A stretch of DNA of 64,000 nt from contig NZ_AEYW01000023.1 of NCBI RefSeq assembly GCF_000192475.1, positions 1 through 64,000 on the forward strand. The letters are read 5' to 3'. Below the pieces are notes generated by a model. The model made no database searches, was not told the DNA's origin, and saw nothing but the letters and a program-made list of their open reading frames with translations. This DNA is from Ruegeria conchae (GTDB taxonomy: Bacteria > Pseudomonadota > Alphaproteobacteria > Rhodobacterales > Rhodobacteraceae). A program made the translations under genes and the position numbers. Every line of letters starts with the position of its first letter. Position 1 is the first letter of the stretch. Positions 27,374-37,878 of the stretch are shown here, one piece after another.

Positions 27374-27435
27374 CCGAAGTATTAATAGCCAGATGAAGAG
27401 CGGACCCCTGCTTCATCTGGCTATCAATACTTCGG
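27374..27435. repeat. Large hairpin (25-bp arms, one mismatch)
   Basis: Arms 27374-27398 and 27411-27435 are complementary except at one base (27425, a G-T wobble on one strand) and enclose a 12-nt loop. It lies 66 nt beyond the clpX stop and before the Rid gene start. It may be the clpX terminator or a decayed mobile palindrome; no T-run follows on either strand. Confidence 0.75.
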
Positions 27436-27500
27436 GGAAGTCGCCCAATGGCTACGGGGGCAGAACTCCCGAACCAGCGCCGCGGGCAATCAGCCTCGGC

Positions 27501-28766
27501 TCAACCAGCGGAAGCAGATTCAGCTGTATCAGCGTAGATGATCAGTGGTTGCGAATCCGACGTTACCGCTTCCTCATTGACTACGACTTCGGTCACGTTC
27601 TTCATGCCCGGCAGTTCGAACATTGTATCCAGCAGGATGTCTTCGAGGATCGAACGCAGACCACGCGCACCGGTTTTGCGCTCGATCGCTTTTTTCGCAA
27701 TCGCTTTCAGCGCGTCATCGGTAAAGCCCAGTTCGGCGTCTTCCAATTCGAACAGGCGCTGGTATTGCTTGACCAAAGCGTTCTTGGGGCTGGTCAGGAT
27801 GGTAACCAGCGCATCTTCGTCCAGATCTTCGAGCGTTGCCAGAACCGGCAGACGGCCAACAAATTCAGGGATCAGGCCAAACTTCAGCAGATCCTCGGGT
27901 TCAAGATCCTTGAAGATCTCGCCCACACCGCGTTCGTCATTGTCGCGGACATCAGCCCCAAAGCCCATAGCCGAGCCTTTGCCACGTTGCGCAATAATCT
28001 TGTCGAGGCCTGCAAATGCACCACCACAGATAAACAGGATATTTGTGGTATCCACCTGCAAGAATTCCTGCTGAGGATGCTTACGGCCACCCTGCGGCGG
28101 AACGCTGGCCACGGTGCCTTCCATCAGCTTCAGCAGCGCCTGCTGGACGCCCTCACCCGAGACATCGCGAGTGATCGATGGATTCTCGGACTTGCGCGTA
28201 ATCTTGTCGACTTCGTCGATATAGACGATGCCGCGCTGTGCGCGTTCGACATTGTATTCGCTGGCTTGCAGCAGCTTGAGAATGATGTTTTCGACATCCT
28301 CACCCACGTAGCCGGCTTCCGTCAGTGTGGTTGCGTCCGCCATCGTAAAGGGCACGTCCAGAATCCGTGCCAGCGTTTGCGCCAGCAAGGTCTTTCCGCA
28401 ACCGGTGGGACCGATCAACAGGATGTTGGATTTGGCAAGCTCGATATCACTGCCCGCTTTCTGGGCATGATTCAGACGTTTGTAGTGGTTGTGGACCGCA
28501 ACTGAAAGCACCCGCTTGGCGGTGGCCTGACCGATCACGTAATCGTCCAACACTTCGCAGATATCCTTGGGCGTTGGCACGCCGTCCGAGGATTTCAGGC
28601 CGCTGGCCTTGGTCTCTTCACGGATGATGTCCATGCACAGCTCGACACATTCGTCGCAGATGAACACGGTCGGGCCTGCGATCAGCTTACGCACCTCATG
28701 CTGGCTTTTGCCGCAAAAGCTGCAATAGAGCGTGTTCTTGCCGTCACCGCCTGAATTCGTCGCCAT
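27501..28766 (-). CDS. clpX: ATP-dependent Clp protease ATP-binding subunit ClpX
   Basis: A 421-aa AAA+ unfoldase. The N-terminal zinc-binding domain ([11 protein letters not shown] ... [10 protein letters not shown], residues ~16-42) recognises adaptors and substrates. Walker A is GPTGCGKT near residue 118-125 and Walker [11 protein letters not shown] near 180-189. It feeds substrates to ClpP, encoded 135 bp upstream on the same strand. Confidence 0.98.
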   Translation of the reverse strand: MATNSGGDGKNTLYCSFCGKSQHEVRKLIAGPTVFICDECVELCMDIIREETKASGLKSSDGVPTPKDICEVLDDYVIGQATAKRVLSVAVHNHYKRLNHAQKAGSDIELAKSNILLIGPTGCGKTLLAQTLARILDVPFTMADATTLTEAGYVGEDVENIILKLLQASEYNVERAQRGIVYIDEVDKITRKSENPSITRDVSGEGVQQALLKLMEGTVASVPPQGGRKHPQQEFLQVDTTNILFICGGAFAGLDKIIAQRGKGSAMGFGADVRDNDERGVGEIFKDLEPEDLLKFGLIPEFVGRLPVLATLEDLDEDALVTILTSPKNALVKQYQRLFELEDAELGFTDDALKAIAKKAIERKTGARGLRSILEDILLDTMFELPGMKNVTEVVVNEEAVTSDSQPLIIYADTAESASAG

Positions 28767-28901
28767 GCTTTACCCCTCGGGCTCCGTCTCAGCAGCCCAT
28801 CTCGGGGCCGCGCTTGCCGTATATGCCTGCAGCTTAGGCCAGCCCTCTGGCAGCTACAATCTCAAAATCAATCCTCACGCCTGACGCGCGCGGATTTGAA
28901 C

Positions 28902-29534
28902 CTAGGCGTCGTCGCCGTCCATTTTGGCGCGGTTCTCGACGATCTCGTCGATGTGACCCCACTCCTTGGCCTCTTCCGGGCTCATGAAATTGTCGCGATC
29001 CAGAGCCTTTTCAACCGCCTTTTTTGTCTGTCCTGTATGGCGCACATAGATATCATACAGGCGATCCTTGAGTTTTTGCGTCTCGGCCGCGTGGATCATG
29101 ATATCGCTGGCCTGACCCTGATATCCACCGCTGGGCTGATGCACCATGATCCGGCTGTTGGGCAGAGAAAACCGCATTCCCTTCTCGCCACCAGCCAAAA
29201 GAACGGACCCCATCGAAGCCGCCTGACCGATCACCAATGTAGAACATTTCGGCTTGATATACTGCATTGTGTCGTAAATCGACAAACCGCTGGTGACCAC
29301 GCCACCGGGCGAATTGATGTAAATCGAGATTTCCTTGTTCGGGTTTTCAGCCTCGAGATGCAGCAGCTGAGCGACGACCAGATGGCTCATTCCATCGTGG
29401 ATCGGTCCGTTGATGAAAATAATTCGCTCTTTCAGAAGGCGCGAGAAAATATCATACGCGCGTTCGCCCCGGCTGGTCTGCTCGACGACCATGGGGACGA
29501 GAGTGTTCATATATGTTTCAACTGGATCGAACAT
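28902..29534 (-). CDS. clpP: ATP-dependent Clp protease proteolytic subunit ClpP
   Basis: A 210-aa serine protease. The catalytic Ser lies in [11 protein letters not shown] (about residue 104) and the His in [10 protein letters not shown] (about 129). The IYINSPGG substrate-binding strand is present. It forms the barrel that works with ClpX. Confidence 0.98.
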   Translation of the reverse strand: MFDPVETYMNTLVPMVVEQTSRGERAYDIFSRLLKERIIFINGPIHDGMSHLVVAQLLHLEAENPNKEISIYINSPGGVVTSGLSIYDTMQYIKPKCSTLVIGQAASMGSVLLAGGEKGMRFSLPNSRIMVHQPSGGYQGQASDIMIHAAETQKLKDRLYDIYVRHTGQTKKAVEKALDRDNFMSPEEAKEWGHIDEIVENRAKMDGDDA

Positions 29535-29829
29535 TCGGAACCTGCCTGCTTTGCGATGGATCGGGACTTTACCCGAAGAAGAGTTACCCGAGTCTTAGTG
29601 CTGCTGTTGGGGGGCTGCAAGGGGGGCTGAGCGTTCCGAGGAATTCCTTCGGTTTCCGAAACTCCTCCACGAGAGGTCTGGCAAACCGACAGGAATATAC
29701 CATATAACATCACGTTATTTTGATCCGTGCATATAGTGATACATGCCTCGTAGTTGTACCAATTGCACTTTCAACCTAGTAACTTCAGACAATCTCGAAC
29801 TTGGGCGAATATAATCGAGGAACACGATC

Positions 29830-30171
29830 ATGGCTTTGCCGCAAATGACCGAAGATATGTCACAGTCCGAACTTGAGCGGATGGTTGAAAACGCAACCCG
29901 CGCGTCGAATTTTCTCAAGGCGATCAGCCACGAAGGGCGTTTAATGATCCTGTGCCACCTTGTTTCCGGCGAGAAATCCGTGACCGAGTTAGAGCGGCTG
30001 CTGTCGGCCCGGCAGGCGGCCGTCTCACAGCAATTGTCACGCCTCAGATTGGAGGGGCTTGTCGTTCCCAGACGGGAGGGCAAGACAATCTACTACCGAT
30101 TAGCGGACGAAAGACCCGCGCGGATACTTGAGGTGGTGTACGAGCTGTTCTGTAGTCCGGAAGCAGGCTAA
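29830..30171 (+). CDS. ArsR-family persulfide-sensing regulator (BigR/SqrR-like)
   Basis: A 113-aa winged-helix ArsR protein. HTH: VTELERLLSARQAAVSQQLSRLRLEGLV, then the wing RREGKTIYYRL. It lacks the metal-binding ELCVCDL motif but has exactly two cysteines, at 42 (MILCHL) and 108 (ELFCSP), the positions used by BigR and SqrR-type repressors to form a per- or polysulfide bridge. The sulfur operon at 14195-16383 is a likely target, though it is 13.5 kb away. It sits alone, divergent from clpP. Confidence 0.85.
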   Translation: MALPQMTEDMSQSELERMVENATRASNFLKAISHEGRLMILCHLVSGEKSVTELERLLSARQAAVSQQLSRLRLEGLVVPRREGKTIYYRLADERPARILEVVYELFCSPEAG

Positions 30172-30359
30172 TTCCTGTAAATCTGGCTAAAATCCAAGGT
30201 GTAACTGGAAACGGGCCCAAGGCCTTCTCCGTAGTCTTGAGGTCGTATTTACGCGCCGTTCGCTATACGAGCGATGTAAGCGAAGGAGCCTTTGAAATCT
30301 GTGGCTCTGATACATAAAAGCTGCTACCCAATTCGAAACAATCACTTATGGAGCAATCG

Positions 30360-30497
30360 ATGATCCGAGCAATTCTAATTGGCCTGGCCCTATTCACACT
30401 TACCGCTTGCGAAACCGCAAAGGGTGCGGGCAAAGACATCGAAAATGCAGGCGATGCTATCCAGAACGCGGCTGAGGACGTTCAGGAAAACATCTGA
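30360..30497 (+). CDS. Entericidin-like small lipoprotein
   Basis: A 45-aa protein: signal peptide with lipobox (LFTLTAC, Cys at 17) followed by a short helical tail ETAKGAGKDIENAGDAIQNAAEDVQENI. This is the EcnA/B entericidin pattern. GGAG lies about 8 nt before the ATG. It is probably anchored in the membrane; related proteins respond to stress. Confidence 0.85.
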   Translation: MIRAILIGLALFTLTACETAKGAGKDIENAGDAIQNAAEDVQENI

Positions 30498-30620
30498 TTA
30501 CGACGGGATGTTGCGGTTTAGCAACGCCTAATCCGCAATATGTAGTTGCCAGACCCAAACAACAGGCGTAGTGTCGTCCGCACAGGTGCATAGACGCGGC
30601 ATTGCATTTCTGACACTTCT

Positions 30621-30654
30621 ACGGGGTTCTTTTGCGCAAGCAAAAGAACCCCGT
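30621..30654. repeat. Perfect 15-bp hairpin with GCAA loop
   Basis: Arms 30621-30635 and 30640-30654 are exactly complementary around a GCAA (plus) / TTGC (minus) loop. It lies 124 nt after the entericidin-like stop and no T-run follows it. It may end that transcript or the minus-strand RNA described nearby. Confidence 0.8.
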
Positions 30655-30702
30655 TCCGTTCCGGAGGTTTGTGCGTGGTAGCCTGTATGAACCTTAAGTT
30701 CT

Positions 30703-30845
30703 AAAAAAGGAAAAGGCGCCAGGTGCTCAGACGCGGTCTTTGCATGCATCCTTACGGACACTCCTGACGCCTTGCCGGTTCGAACCGCCCGAGGGGCGTC
30801 CCGATCCAGTTGCCTCTGCCCCCGAAGAGGCATTGGCGACTGCCA
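30703..30845 (-). ncRNA. Candidate structured RNA ending in a terminator
   Basis: Read on the minus strand. A 9-bp stem (30763-30771 with 30715-30723, one G-U pair) encloses two small hairpins, GTCC-GTAA-GGAT and AGAC-CGC-GTCT, giving a three-way junction. It is followed immediately by TTTTCCTTTTTT (30714 down to 30703), a good intrinsic-terminator tail. Further 5' are TGCCTC...GAGGCA, CGCCC-CTC-GGGCG and CGGTTCGAACCG. The 5' end is arbitrary. I do not recognise the class; 6S, SRP, tmRNA and RNase P signatures were not found. Confidence 0.4.
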
Positions 30846-31690
30846 CACGCGCTATGTCGCGTCGCAGCCCGCGCAGACCTTCTGAGAAGCCGACCACCTA
30901 ATCCGAACCGAAGCCCAGTTTATCTGATCCACTACCGGTAAACCATTGCAACCAAGAACAAATCCTAAAACCTGCCTTTGTCGCCGTGGCCCCCTTGGCC
31001 TTTGCGTCCAACCCCTGTTCCGAAGATCAGAAGCCGTATCCAGACTTTTGCATCAGGACCCTGTTCGGGCAAGAAAATAGCACTGCAGCATGAAAATTAG
31101 ACGGGGATAAACTGTTGATATCCGGCGGGAGATAAATGTGGATAACCCGAGAATTTGCGTCATGACACAGGCTTGGACGCAGACAAATTAAAAAGCGTGC
31201 TACGAGCCAGATATCACCCAGTTTCTGCACTTGCGAAGGTTCTGAGCGTTGTTCTTAGGGTGCAGTACCAAAGGAATCGGTATTCTGAACCCAGATTTTT
31301 CGAATCGAAGAACCAATGATTCCCTAGCGCACGTGACAATTCCATTCACTTGCGATCCTCAGGACGAGTTGGCATGCCGGATTAACGTAACCCCATCTGA
31401 TTGCGCGCAAACGCATTGGTGAAATCACTTCTTCCGAAATCGGCCAAGTGTTCACCATTTCTAATGCACTTTTGGGCAGCCCCGTATTGCGCAAATACTT
31501 TTTGTATTCTGTAAACTGATGCGCATGGCACCTGTTTCGCATTGGGATCCGACACGAGTAGGCATTCACTTGAACTGCCACCAATCGCCAATGTCACAAA
31601 AGTGCCAAAAACACGGCGGTGCATCGGCGTTTCATGTTAAGACCGAAACGTCATAGGCTGTGAAATGGGCTGCAAACGGAGGAACCAATC
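30846..31690. other. Gene-poor 845-bp segment
   Basis: No convincing protein gene. The minus-strand open frames of 60-90 codons have no ribosome binding sites and unlikely composition. AT content is raised around 31080-31200. Nothing else is assigned. Confidence 0.5.
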
Positions 31691-32086
31691 ATTATACGAA
31701 CAATCGTACTCGCGTTTGTGGCAAGCGTCATTGCAAGCCCTTCTTTTGCGACGTTTCTTGTGTCCTGTGAAGCACCTGATGAGTCAGGCGTTGCGGTAGC
31801 ATTTGGCTTTGGAGCCGTACCCGGCCTTGCGATTGTCAGCGCGACTATCCACGCGGATGGACAGGACTGGAGCATGACAGAGATAGAAGGTGCGCTGCCC
31901 CTTGTTTTGGCACAGGGGGCTGCGGAGAACACGCACACATTGCTGGATTTCGCCGATCCTGAGTTTGACCGCATTGTTGCATCAGTGCGGCTGATAACGG
32001 CTGTTGAAGGCGACGACCAAATCACCGTTGGCACGCTCAAGATCCCGGAGGTCGGGGTCTTTCCGCTGGTCTGCGAAGGACCATGA
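31691..32086 (+). CDS. Secreted hypothetical protein with apparent ATT start
   Basis: A 131-aa protein if read from ATT 31691. GGAGG (31678-31682) lies exactly 8 nt before it, and the first 20 codons encode a complete signal peptide (IRTIVLAFVASVIASPSFA). The next usable starts are GTG 31718, giving a signal peptide of only about 11 residues with no ribosome binding site. The mature part has two cysteines (SCEAP and PLVCEGP at the ends), suggesting a disulfide, and a beta-rich pattern. No family is recognised. Confidence 0.6.
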   Translation: MIRTIVLAFVASVIASPSFATFLVSCEAPDESGVAVAFGFGAVPGLAIVSATIHADGQDWSMTEIEGALPLVLAQGAAENTHTLLDFADPEFDRIVASVRLITAVEGDDQITVGTLKIPEVGVFPLVCEGP

Positions 32087-32326
32087 CCCACATCTTCGCT
32101 AGAAACGTGTGGGCGGGCACAGGGAGAAACCAATGCCCCCGACCTAGTGAACGAACATCCAGTAATAGCTTCATTTTCCGTTTTTTAGCGATCTCAGCCC
32201 ACACCTGGCCTATAGATATGAGGTTAACTCCCGGGACATGTTCAGAAGTGGCATTTTCTAGCTACATTCCAGACTACACCAGCCCGGCAACCTTCTAGTG
32301 GCCGCGCCACCGCAGGAGACAGTCGC

Positions 32327-33136
32327 ATGATCCAAGAAATACATCGACCCGGAGATCCAGTAGCTGACATTCTCTTCAATTGGCTTCCATTTCTTGGGGT
32401 GGTTGCGCTCGGCGTAGTAGGATTGGTCATCACCGCGCGGGGCTATCGGCACTATTTGAATTCGACATATTTGAAGCGAGCCGGTCGACCTGGGCAGGCG
32501 CGTGTGACCGACAAGTGGGTCAAGAAGGGCCACGTTGGTCGCGACGAACGGAAACGCACGAAACCTTCGAAACGTCACTTTTTGCGCTTCCAACTTTTGG
32601 ATGACCCGCGCGCATTTTCCCTAAAAGAAGTTGCTCCGATAGACCTTTGGAACGCGGTCGAGGTCGGCGACATGGTCGACGTGCTCTATCACCCGCAGCG
32701 GCGCTTGATGCGCCTTGCTGCCTGGACGAACTACAGCGGGACAAACGCAGGTGCAGCCCAGATGGCAATTGGTGCGATCATGCTGTCAGCAGCCGTCGCT
32801 TCTGTTGCAGAAGGCGCAGTCTCGGCTTTGCGAAGTCCTGAGCAGCGTATTGCTGGCGAAACTTGGGTTCGTAGCAAGGCAGAGGTTTTGAACATGGGCA
32901 AGCCCGCGGATCCGTATCTGCGCATGTTTGCTCCAGGGTCCCGGATGATCCGCGTCGTGTTCGGAGATACCCATGGAGGCGCATTCTTAGGGAATGAGCG
33001 CACTATCCATGTGACCCCAGCAGAAATCCGCATATACGACATCGAAGAAGACGCGATCCTAGTTGCCTGGATGGACCCGGAGAATGAATTCAATGCTGTT
33101 CTGGACCTTGAGCAGCGTGACACAGATTTTCGTTGA
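32327..33136 (+). CDS. DUF3592-like membrane protein
   Basis: A 269-aa protein with a helix near residues 19-39 (LPFLGVVALGVVGLVITARGY), a soluble beta-rich part and a second hydrophobic stretch (QMAIGAIMLSAAVASVAEGAV, about 145-165). The segment around VDVLYHPQRRLMRLAAW resembles DUF3592, a family of unknown function that often reads 'V.YDP..P...R'. The upstream region up to 32326 is not otherwise assigned. The ATG is preceded by GCAGGAGAC, which contains AGGAG about 9 nt away. Confidence 0.6.
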   Translation: MIQEIHRPGDPVADILFNWLPFLGVVALGVVGLVITARGYRHYLNSTYLKRAGRPGQARVTDKWVKKGHVGRDERKRTKPSKRHFLRFQLLDDPRAFSLKEVAPIDLWNAVEVGDMVDVLYHPQRRLMRLAAWTNYSGTNAGAAQMAIGAIMLSAAVASVAEGAVSALRSPEQRIAGETWVRSKAEVLNMGKPADPYLRMFAPGSRMIRVVFGDTHGGAFLGNERTIHVTPAEIRIYDIEEDAILVAWMDPENEFNAVLDLEQRDTDFR

Positions 33137-33605
33137 TTGTTTTGGATCGAATTGTACGGCGACAAATACACTCAGATGGTGGGTTTGTCCCGGATTGTGT
33201 CATTGATCGCGGTTGCAAAGAAAGTGCAGTCTTGATTCTGAAAAAGTCGAAGTACTGAATAACCAAATTTACAACGCGTGCATCGACATCGCTTTGTGTC
33301 TACCGCATATGAAAACATGCTGCGACAGCGCTCTCTGAATTTCAAAAGTCTAGAAGCTCCGCGAGTTGCGCGTTGATGATTGATCTGATGCAGCGTTGTC
33401 GATGAATGTCGGCAATGTGGGCTGCGACCGTAGCATACGAATTGGCTGGTGAATGTTTCTTTTCGGCCGTGTGACCGGGTGTTAAATTCGATATTAAAGT
33501 TATTTTGAATAATACATAATGATGAAAAGAGCCGCATGAGAACTTGGTTTTTAAAAAAGGGCTCAGCCGTAACTCGGATTGCTAAATCCTGCTTTTCTGA
33601 ACGTT
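33137..33605. other. Gene-free 469-bp segment
   Basis: No convincing gene, terminator or repeat seen between the DUF3592-like gene and the RND pump. The minus-strand frame 33172-33537 has unnatural composition. Confidence 0.5.
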
Positions 33606-36600
33606 CTAAACAGCGTTTTCGCCACCTCCCTCATTCATTTTGCCATGTACTTTCTCCCTGAACCGTTGCGCGATGATGTAAAGGGGCGGGATGACAAATA
33701 TGCCCACAAGAGCAGCTGCGATCATCCCTCCGAAAACCGGTGTGCCGACACCTCTGCGAGCGAGCATGGAGGCACCGTCGGCCACAACCAGCGGGTAGAG
33801 CCCGGCAATGAATGCAAAGCTGGTCATCATCACTGCCCGAAAACGTGCGCGGGCACCCTGAATGGCGGCATCCGCAGCGCTCAGGCCCTGCCGGTATCGA
33901 TCCATCGCAAATTCGACGATCAAAATCGCATTCTTGGCGGCAAGCGCTATCAGGACCACCAATCCGATCTGGGCATAGAGGTTGTTCTGGAGACCCAGCA
34001 ACAGCAGCGCACCCAACGCGCCGCACACCGCAAAGGTGACCGAGAAAAGGACCGCAAGCGGTATCGTCCAACTCTCGTAAAGCGCAACAAGGAAGAGATA
34101 TGCGAACAGCAAAGCAAGCCCCAGAACAATAGGTGTCTTTCCGGCGGCCTCAATCTCTTGCTGCGCGGTTCCGGTCCAATCGTAGCTGTAGCCTTCTGGC
34201 AGAGTCTGGGCTGCAATTTCTTCCATCGCCGCGATGGCCTCGCCCATTGATACGCCCGGAGACGGTCCACCGTTTATGGTGACGGCCCGAAAATTATTGT
34301 AGCGGGCGAGCAATTGCGGACCCAGAATGAGTTCTACCTTCGCCACGGCGCGCACTGGCACCATATCTCCATCGTGATTTCGGACATGAATGCGAGCAAT
34401 ATCTCCGACATTGGCCCGGTATTTCTCATCTGCTTGTAAGTTGACCTGCCACGTCCGACCGAACAGGTTCATGTCATTCACGTGATACCCGCCCAAAGTG
34501 ACCTGCATCGCCCGGAACAGGTCGTCGACGTTCACGCCAAGCGTCTGCAGCCTTTTACGATCGAGATCGAGATTCAGTTTTGGCGACTGCGCAGAGAATG
34601 TTGTGTAGACGCCCGACAACCGGGGGTCGGCGTTGGCGGTTGTGATGAACCCCGCCGCAGTTGCACCAAGATCTAAAACGCTGTCGCCATGCAAGTCCAA
34701 AAGCTCGAACTCGAACCCGGCACCAGTGCCCAGACCAAGGATCGGGGGCAGATTGAATGGAAAGGCAATGGCGTCTTCCAAACCGGCAAACTCGCGCCGA
34801 ACATGCCGGATCGAGGATCTTACGGATAACGCCGGATCGGTTCGATCTTCAAACGGTTGCATGATGGCGATGCCAAACCCGCTGTTCGATTTGTTCAGGC
34901 CATCGACAAAGCTAAAGCCCGTGACCGTCATGACATCCTGCACGCCGGGCGCGGATTTGATGATGGTCGAGACGTCTTCCATAACTTTGGATGTGCGATT
35001 GATCGAGGACCCCTCGGGCAGCGCGACCTCAACGAAGTAAGCCCCTTGATCTTCGACCGGTAGGAAACCGGACGGCGCTGTCTTGAACAGCCAGCCCGCA
35101 CCGAAAAGTGCAAAACCAAGCAGCAAAACAGCCAGAATTACTCGACGGGCGAGAATTGAGACCGCATAGGCATAGCCGTCGCGCGCGTTGTCTATTCGGC
35201 GAGATAGCCAGGCAAGCGGTCCGCGTTTTGGGGCGCTATCCCGGCGCAACAGCACCGCACACAAAGCCGGGCTGAGTGTCAGGGCGTTCAGCGCTGAAAT
35301 CAGCATCGAAAAGGAAACTGCCACCGCGAATTGTTGGAACATCGTTCCTGTAATGCCGGGAATGAATGCAACCGGCACAAACACCGAAAGCAGCACACAG
35401 GTTATTGCCAGAATGGGGGCTGTAATCTGTTTCATGGCCTCGCCGGTGGCTTCGGCCACGGTCATCTCGGGGTTTTCACCCATGATCTTTTCGACGTTTT
35501 CGATCACCACGATCGCATCATCCACGACGATGCCAATCGCAAGCACCAGTGCCAGCAACGAAACTGTGTTGAGTGAAAACCCCAAAGCGAGAATGAACGC
35601 CAGCGCACCAATAAGCGAAACCGGAACCGCGATGAGCGGGATTAGCGCCATCCGCAGGTTGCCCAGAAACAAGAAGACCACGATCACCACCAGGGCAAAC
35701 GCTTGTACCAGAGTTTTCACAACTTCATCGATACTGGCGCGGACGAAGGTCACAGAGTTGTAGGGCACACTCCAGTTAACCCCATCGGGGAAAGCGCTCT
35801 GTAATCCTGTCAGCGCCTTTTTTATGGATTCTGACGTGTCCAGGGCATTTGCGCCCGGCTCAAGGTAGACACCGATCATTGCGGCCGGCTTATTGTCAAA
35901 CGAGGAAAAGGAGTCCCGGGTTTTCGCCCCAAGGTCCACCCGTGCGATGTCACTGATCAAAACAAAAGAGCCGTCTGGAAGTGCCCGCACGACAATCTCT
36001 TCGAACTCGGCGACGGTGCTCAACCGACCTTGCGTCTGGATACTCAGCTGAAAGGTCGGGTCATTTGTCATCGGCTGCGCACCGACGCGCCCCACCGCTG
36101 CCTGAACGTTTTGCGCATTAAGGGCGGCGATCACATCGTCGACGGTCACCGAAAGACTTGTCATCTTGTCGATGTCGAGCCAGATGCGCATCGAGTAGTC
36201 AAGCGCTCCGAACAGCGTCGCATCCCCTACACCGGGTGATCTTTTGATGCTGTCCAGAACGTTGATTGTTGCAAAATTCGACAGGAACAAGTCGTCGTTC
36301 TTCGGGTCGTCCGAGGTAATGGCCACGACCTGCAACAGAGCCGAGGACTTCTTTTTGGTGTTGACGCCCGCGCGTGTGACCTCTTCGGGCAATGCGGACA
36401 TGGCCAGGCTGACACGGTTCTGCACATTGACAGCGTTAATATCAGGGTCTGTTCCAGGCTCGAAAGTAACCTGCAGGTTATAGCTGCCATCCGAACCGCT
36501 CGTCGATTTCATATAGAGCATGTCGCTGACCCCAATCACCTGTTCTTCGATGATCTGGGCAACGGTCGACTCGACCACTTCTGCCCCGGCCCCAGGGTAA

Positions 36601-36746
36601 CTGGTAGTAACCTGAACCTGTGGCGGCACGATGTCGGGCAGCTGCTCCACCGGCAGCTGCGTAATGGAGATCAACCCGGCCAGCGTAATCACCACCGAGA
36701 TGACAATTGCAAATCTGGGGCGGCGGATAAACAGTTGCGAGATCAT
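33606..36746 (-). CDS. RND-family multidrug efflux permease (HAE1 type)
   Basis: A 1046-aa inner-membrane proton-driven pump (AcrB/MexB type). It starts [24 protein letters not shown]. The proton-relay aspartates lie in [16 protein letters not shown] (about residues 403-418) and the partner Lys in [15 protein letters not shown] (about 940). It carries the usual two porter domains. ATG 36746 is 4 bp after the adaptor stop, so the longer frame to 36842 is rejected. No outer-membrane channel gene follows; TolC is presumably elsewhere. Confidence 0.95.
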   Translation of the reverse strand: MISQLFIRRPRFAIVISVVITLAGLISITQLPVEQLPDIVPPQVQVTTSYPGAGAEVVESTVAQIIEEQVIGVSDMLYMKSTSGSDGSYNLQVTFEPGTDPDINAVNVQNRVSLAMSALPEEVTRAGVNTKKKSSALLQVVAITSDDPKNDDLFLSNFATINVLDSIKRSPGVGDATLFGALDYSMRIWLDIDKMTSLSVTVDDVIAALNAQNVQAAVGRVGAQPMTNDPTFQLSIQTQGRLSTVAEFEEIVVRALPDGSFVLISDIARVDLGAKTRDSFSSFDNKPAAMIGVYLEPGANALDTSESIKKALTGLQSAFPDGVNWSVPYNSVTFVRASIDEVVKTLVQAFALVVIVVFLFLGNLRMALIPLIAVPVSLIGALAFILALGFSLNTVSLLALVLAIGIVVDDAIVVIENVEKIMGENPEMTVAEATGEAMKQITAPILAITCVLLSVFVPVAFIPGITGTMFQQFAVAVSFSMLISALNALTLSPALCAVLLRRDSAPKRGPLAWLSRRIDNARDGYAYAVSILARRVILAVLLLGFALFGAGWLFKTAPSGFLPVEDQGAYFVEVALPEGSSINRTSKVMEDVSTIIKSAPGVQDVMTVTGFSFVDGLNKSNSGFGIAIMQPFEDRTDPALSVRSSIRHVRREFAGLEDAIAFPFNLPPILGLGTGAGFEFELLDLHGDSVLDLGATAAGFITTANADPRLSGVYTTFSAQSPKLNLDLDRKRLQTLGVNVDDLFRAMQVTLGGYHVNDMNLFGRTWQVNLQADEKYRANVGDIARIHVRNHDGDMVPVRAVAKVELILGPQLLARYNNFRAVTINGGPSPGVSMGEAIAAMEEIAAQTLPEGYSYDWTGTAQQEIEAAGKTPIVLGLALLFAYLFLVALYESWTIPLAVLFSVTFAVCGALGALLLLGLQNNLYAQIGLVVLIALAAKNAILIVEFAMDRYRQGLSAADAAIQGARARFRAVMMTSFAFIAGLYPLVVADGASMLARRGVGTPVFGGMIAAALVGIFVIPPLYIIAQRFREKVHGKMNEGGGENAV

Positions 36747-36750
36747 GGGA

Positions 36751-37878
36751 TCAGTTTCCGCTGGTGGCTGACGATGTGCTCTGGGGTGTGGAGATACTGA
36801 CCTCGACGCCCGCATGAACGCGCTGAACGCCGTCGGTGACAACCTGGTCCCCTTCGGTCAGACCGCTCGAAATGACGGCTTCGGCCCCTTCGGTCCGTCC
36901 CAATTGAATCGGCTTCTTTTCAACCTTGTCGTCGCTTCCGACCGTGAAGACAAAGTAACCCGACTGATCTTTTTGCAAAGCCTTGGCGGGGATCACCAGC
37001 GATTTGTCCTGCGTGGGATCTGTGACAAGAACCCGCACCAGCTGATTATCAATGAGTGACCCATCCGCATTAGGAAAAGACCCCCGGACCAGAACGGTAT
37101 CCGTGCCCGACTGCACCTGCGTGTCAGCCACTTCAATGCTGCCTGTTTCACCGTATGTCGTGCCATCGGCAAGAATCAGCTGCAGTTTCAGCGGTTCAGA
37201 GTCCGACGCCTTGGCACGGCGGGCGCGAAACTCAAGCAGTTCGGCTTCGGTTACCGGGAAGGTTACATTGATGGGATCGATGCTGGACAGCGACAACAGG
37301 GTTCCACCCTCTGGGCTGACGAATGCGCCCACGGACAAGTCCGTCAGTCCGATCCTGCCATCAAAGGGCGCGGTTATCTTTGTATAAGACAGGTCAAGCT
37401 GAGCGTTTTGGAGGCTGCCCTGTAGTTCCAGCACATGCCCATCCGCCTCACCTTGCTGCGCTTCCGCTTTCTGAACGACAGCCTGAGGTGTGTCGCCTTT
37501 GGCGTATAGCTTTTGCTGTCGATCAAGCTCGATATCGGCAATTTTCTTTCCCGCTTGTGCCGCTTGGATTTGTCCTTGAATTTCCGTGACGGTCGCCTCG
37601 TAGGAATCCGGTTCGATCTCGATCAGGACATCCGCCGCTTTAACGCTTGAGCCGTCCTTGAAATTAATGGACTTCACAAATCCAGGTACGCGCGCGATCA
37701 GGTCGACACGATCCAACGCCTCGATCCGGCCAGTGAACACTTCGGTCAAAGATACCGGTTTCATCTCTGCCGACGTCACGGTCACCTTAGGCTTCGTTTG
37801 GCTGTCCTGCGCAATGACAACAGAAGGGTTCAGACCAAAGTTCAAAATCACTGCGGTGACTAACAGCCTTACTGACAA
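36751..37878 (-). CDS. RND periplasmic adaptor (membrane fusion protein)
   Basis: A 375-aa AcrA-type adaptor: signal peptide (about residues 1-23), the biotinyl-lipoyl half motifs [35 protein letters not shown] and [16 protein letters not shown], an alpha-hairpin and beta-barrel domain. It links the RND pump to an outer-membrane channel. The start is TTG 37878, 7 nt after GGAGG; between them an ATG is followed at once by TAA. No regulator gene is adjacent. Confidence 0.93.
   Translation of the reverse strand: MSVRLLVTAVILNFGLNPSVVIAQDSQTKPKVTVTSAEMKPVSLTEVFTGRIEALDRVDLIARVPGFVKSINFKDGSSVKAADVLIEIEPDSYEATVTEIQGQIQAAQAGKKIADIELDRQQKLYAKGDTPQAVVQKAEAQQGEADGHVLELQGSLQNAQLDLSYTKITAPFDGRIGLTDLSVGAFVSPEGGTLLSLSSIDPINVTFPVTEAELLEFRARRAKASDSEPLKLQLILADGTTYGETGSIEVADTQVQSGTDTVLVRGSFPNADGSLIDNQLVRVLVTDPTQDKSLVIPAKALQKDQSGYFVFTVGSDDKVEKKPIQLGRTEGAEAVISSGLTEGDQVVTDGVQRVHAGVEVSISTPQSTSSATSGN

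Noticed and set aside
27393-28505. 370-codon open frame opposite clpX
   Set aside because: Antisense shadow of clpX.
28896-29630. 244-codon open frame opposite clpP
   Set aside because: Antisense shadow of clpP; no ribosome binding site.
30771-30790. T-arm-like GGTTCGAACC suggesting a tRNA
   Set aside because: No acceptor, D or anticodon arms could be drawn around it.
30528-30848. 106-codon minus-strand open frame
   Set aside because: It runs through the terminator and hairpins of the candidate RNA and has unnatural composition.
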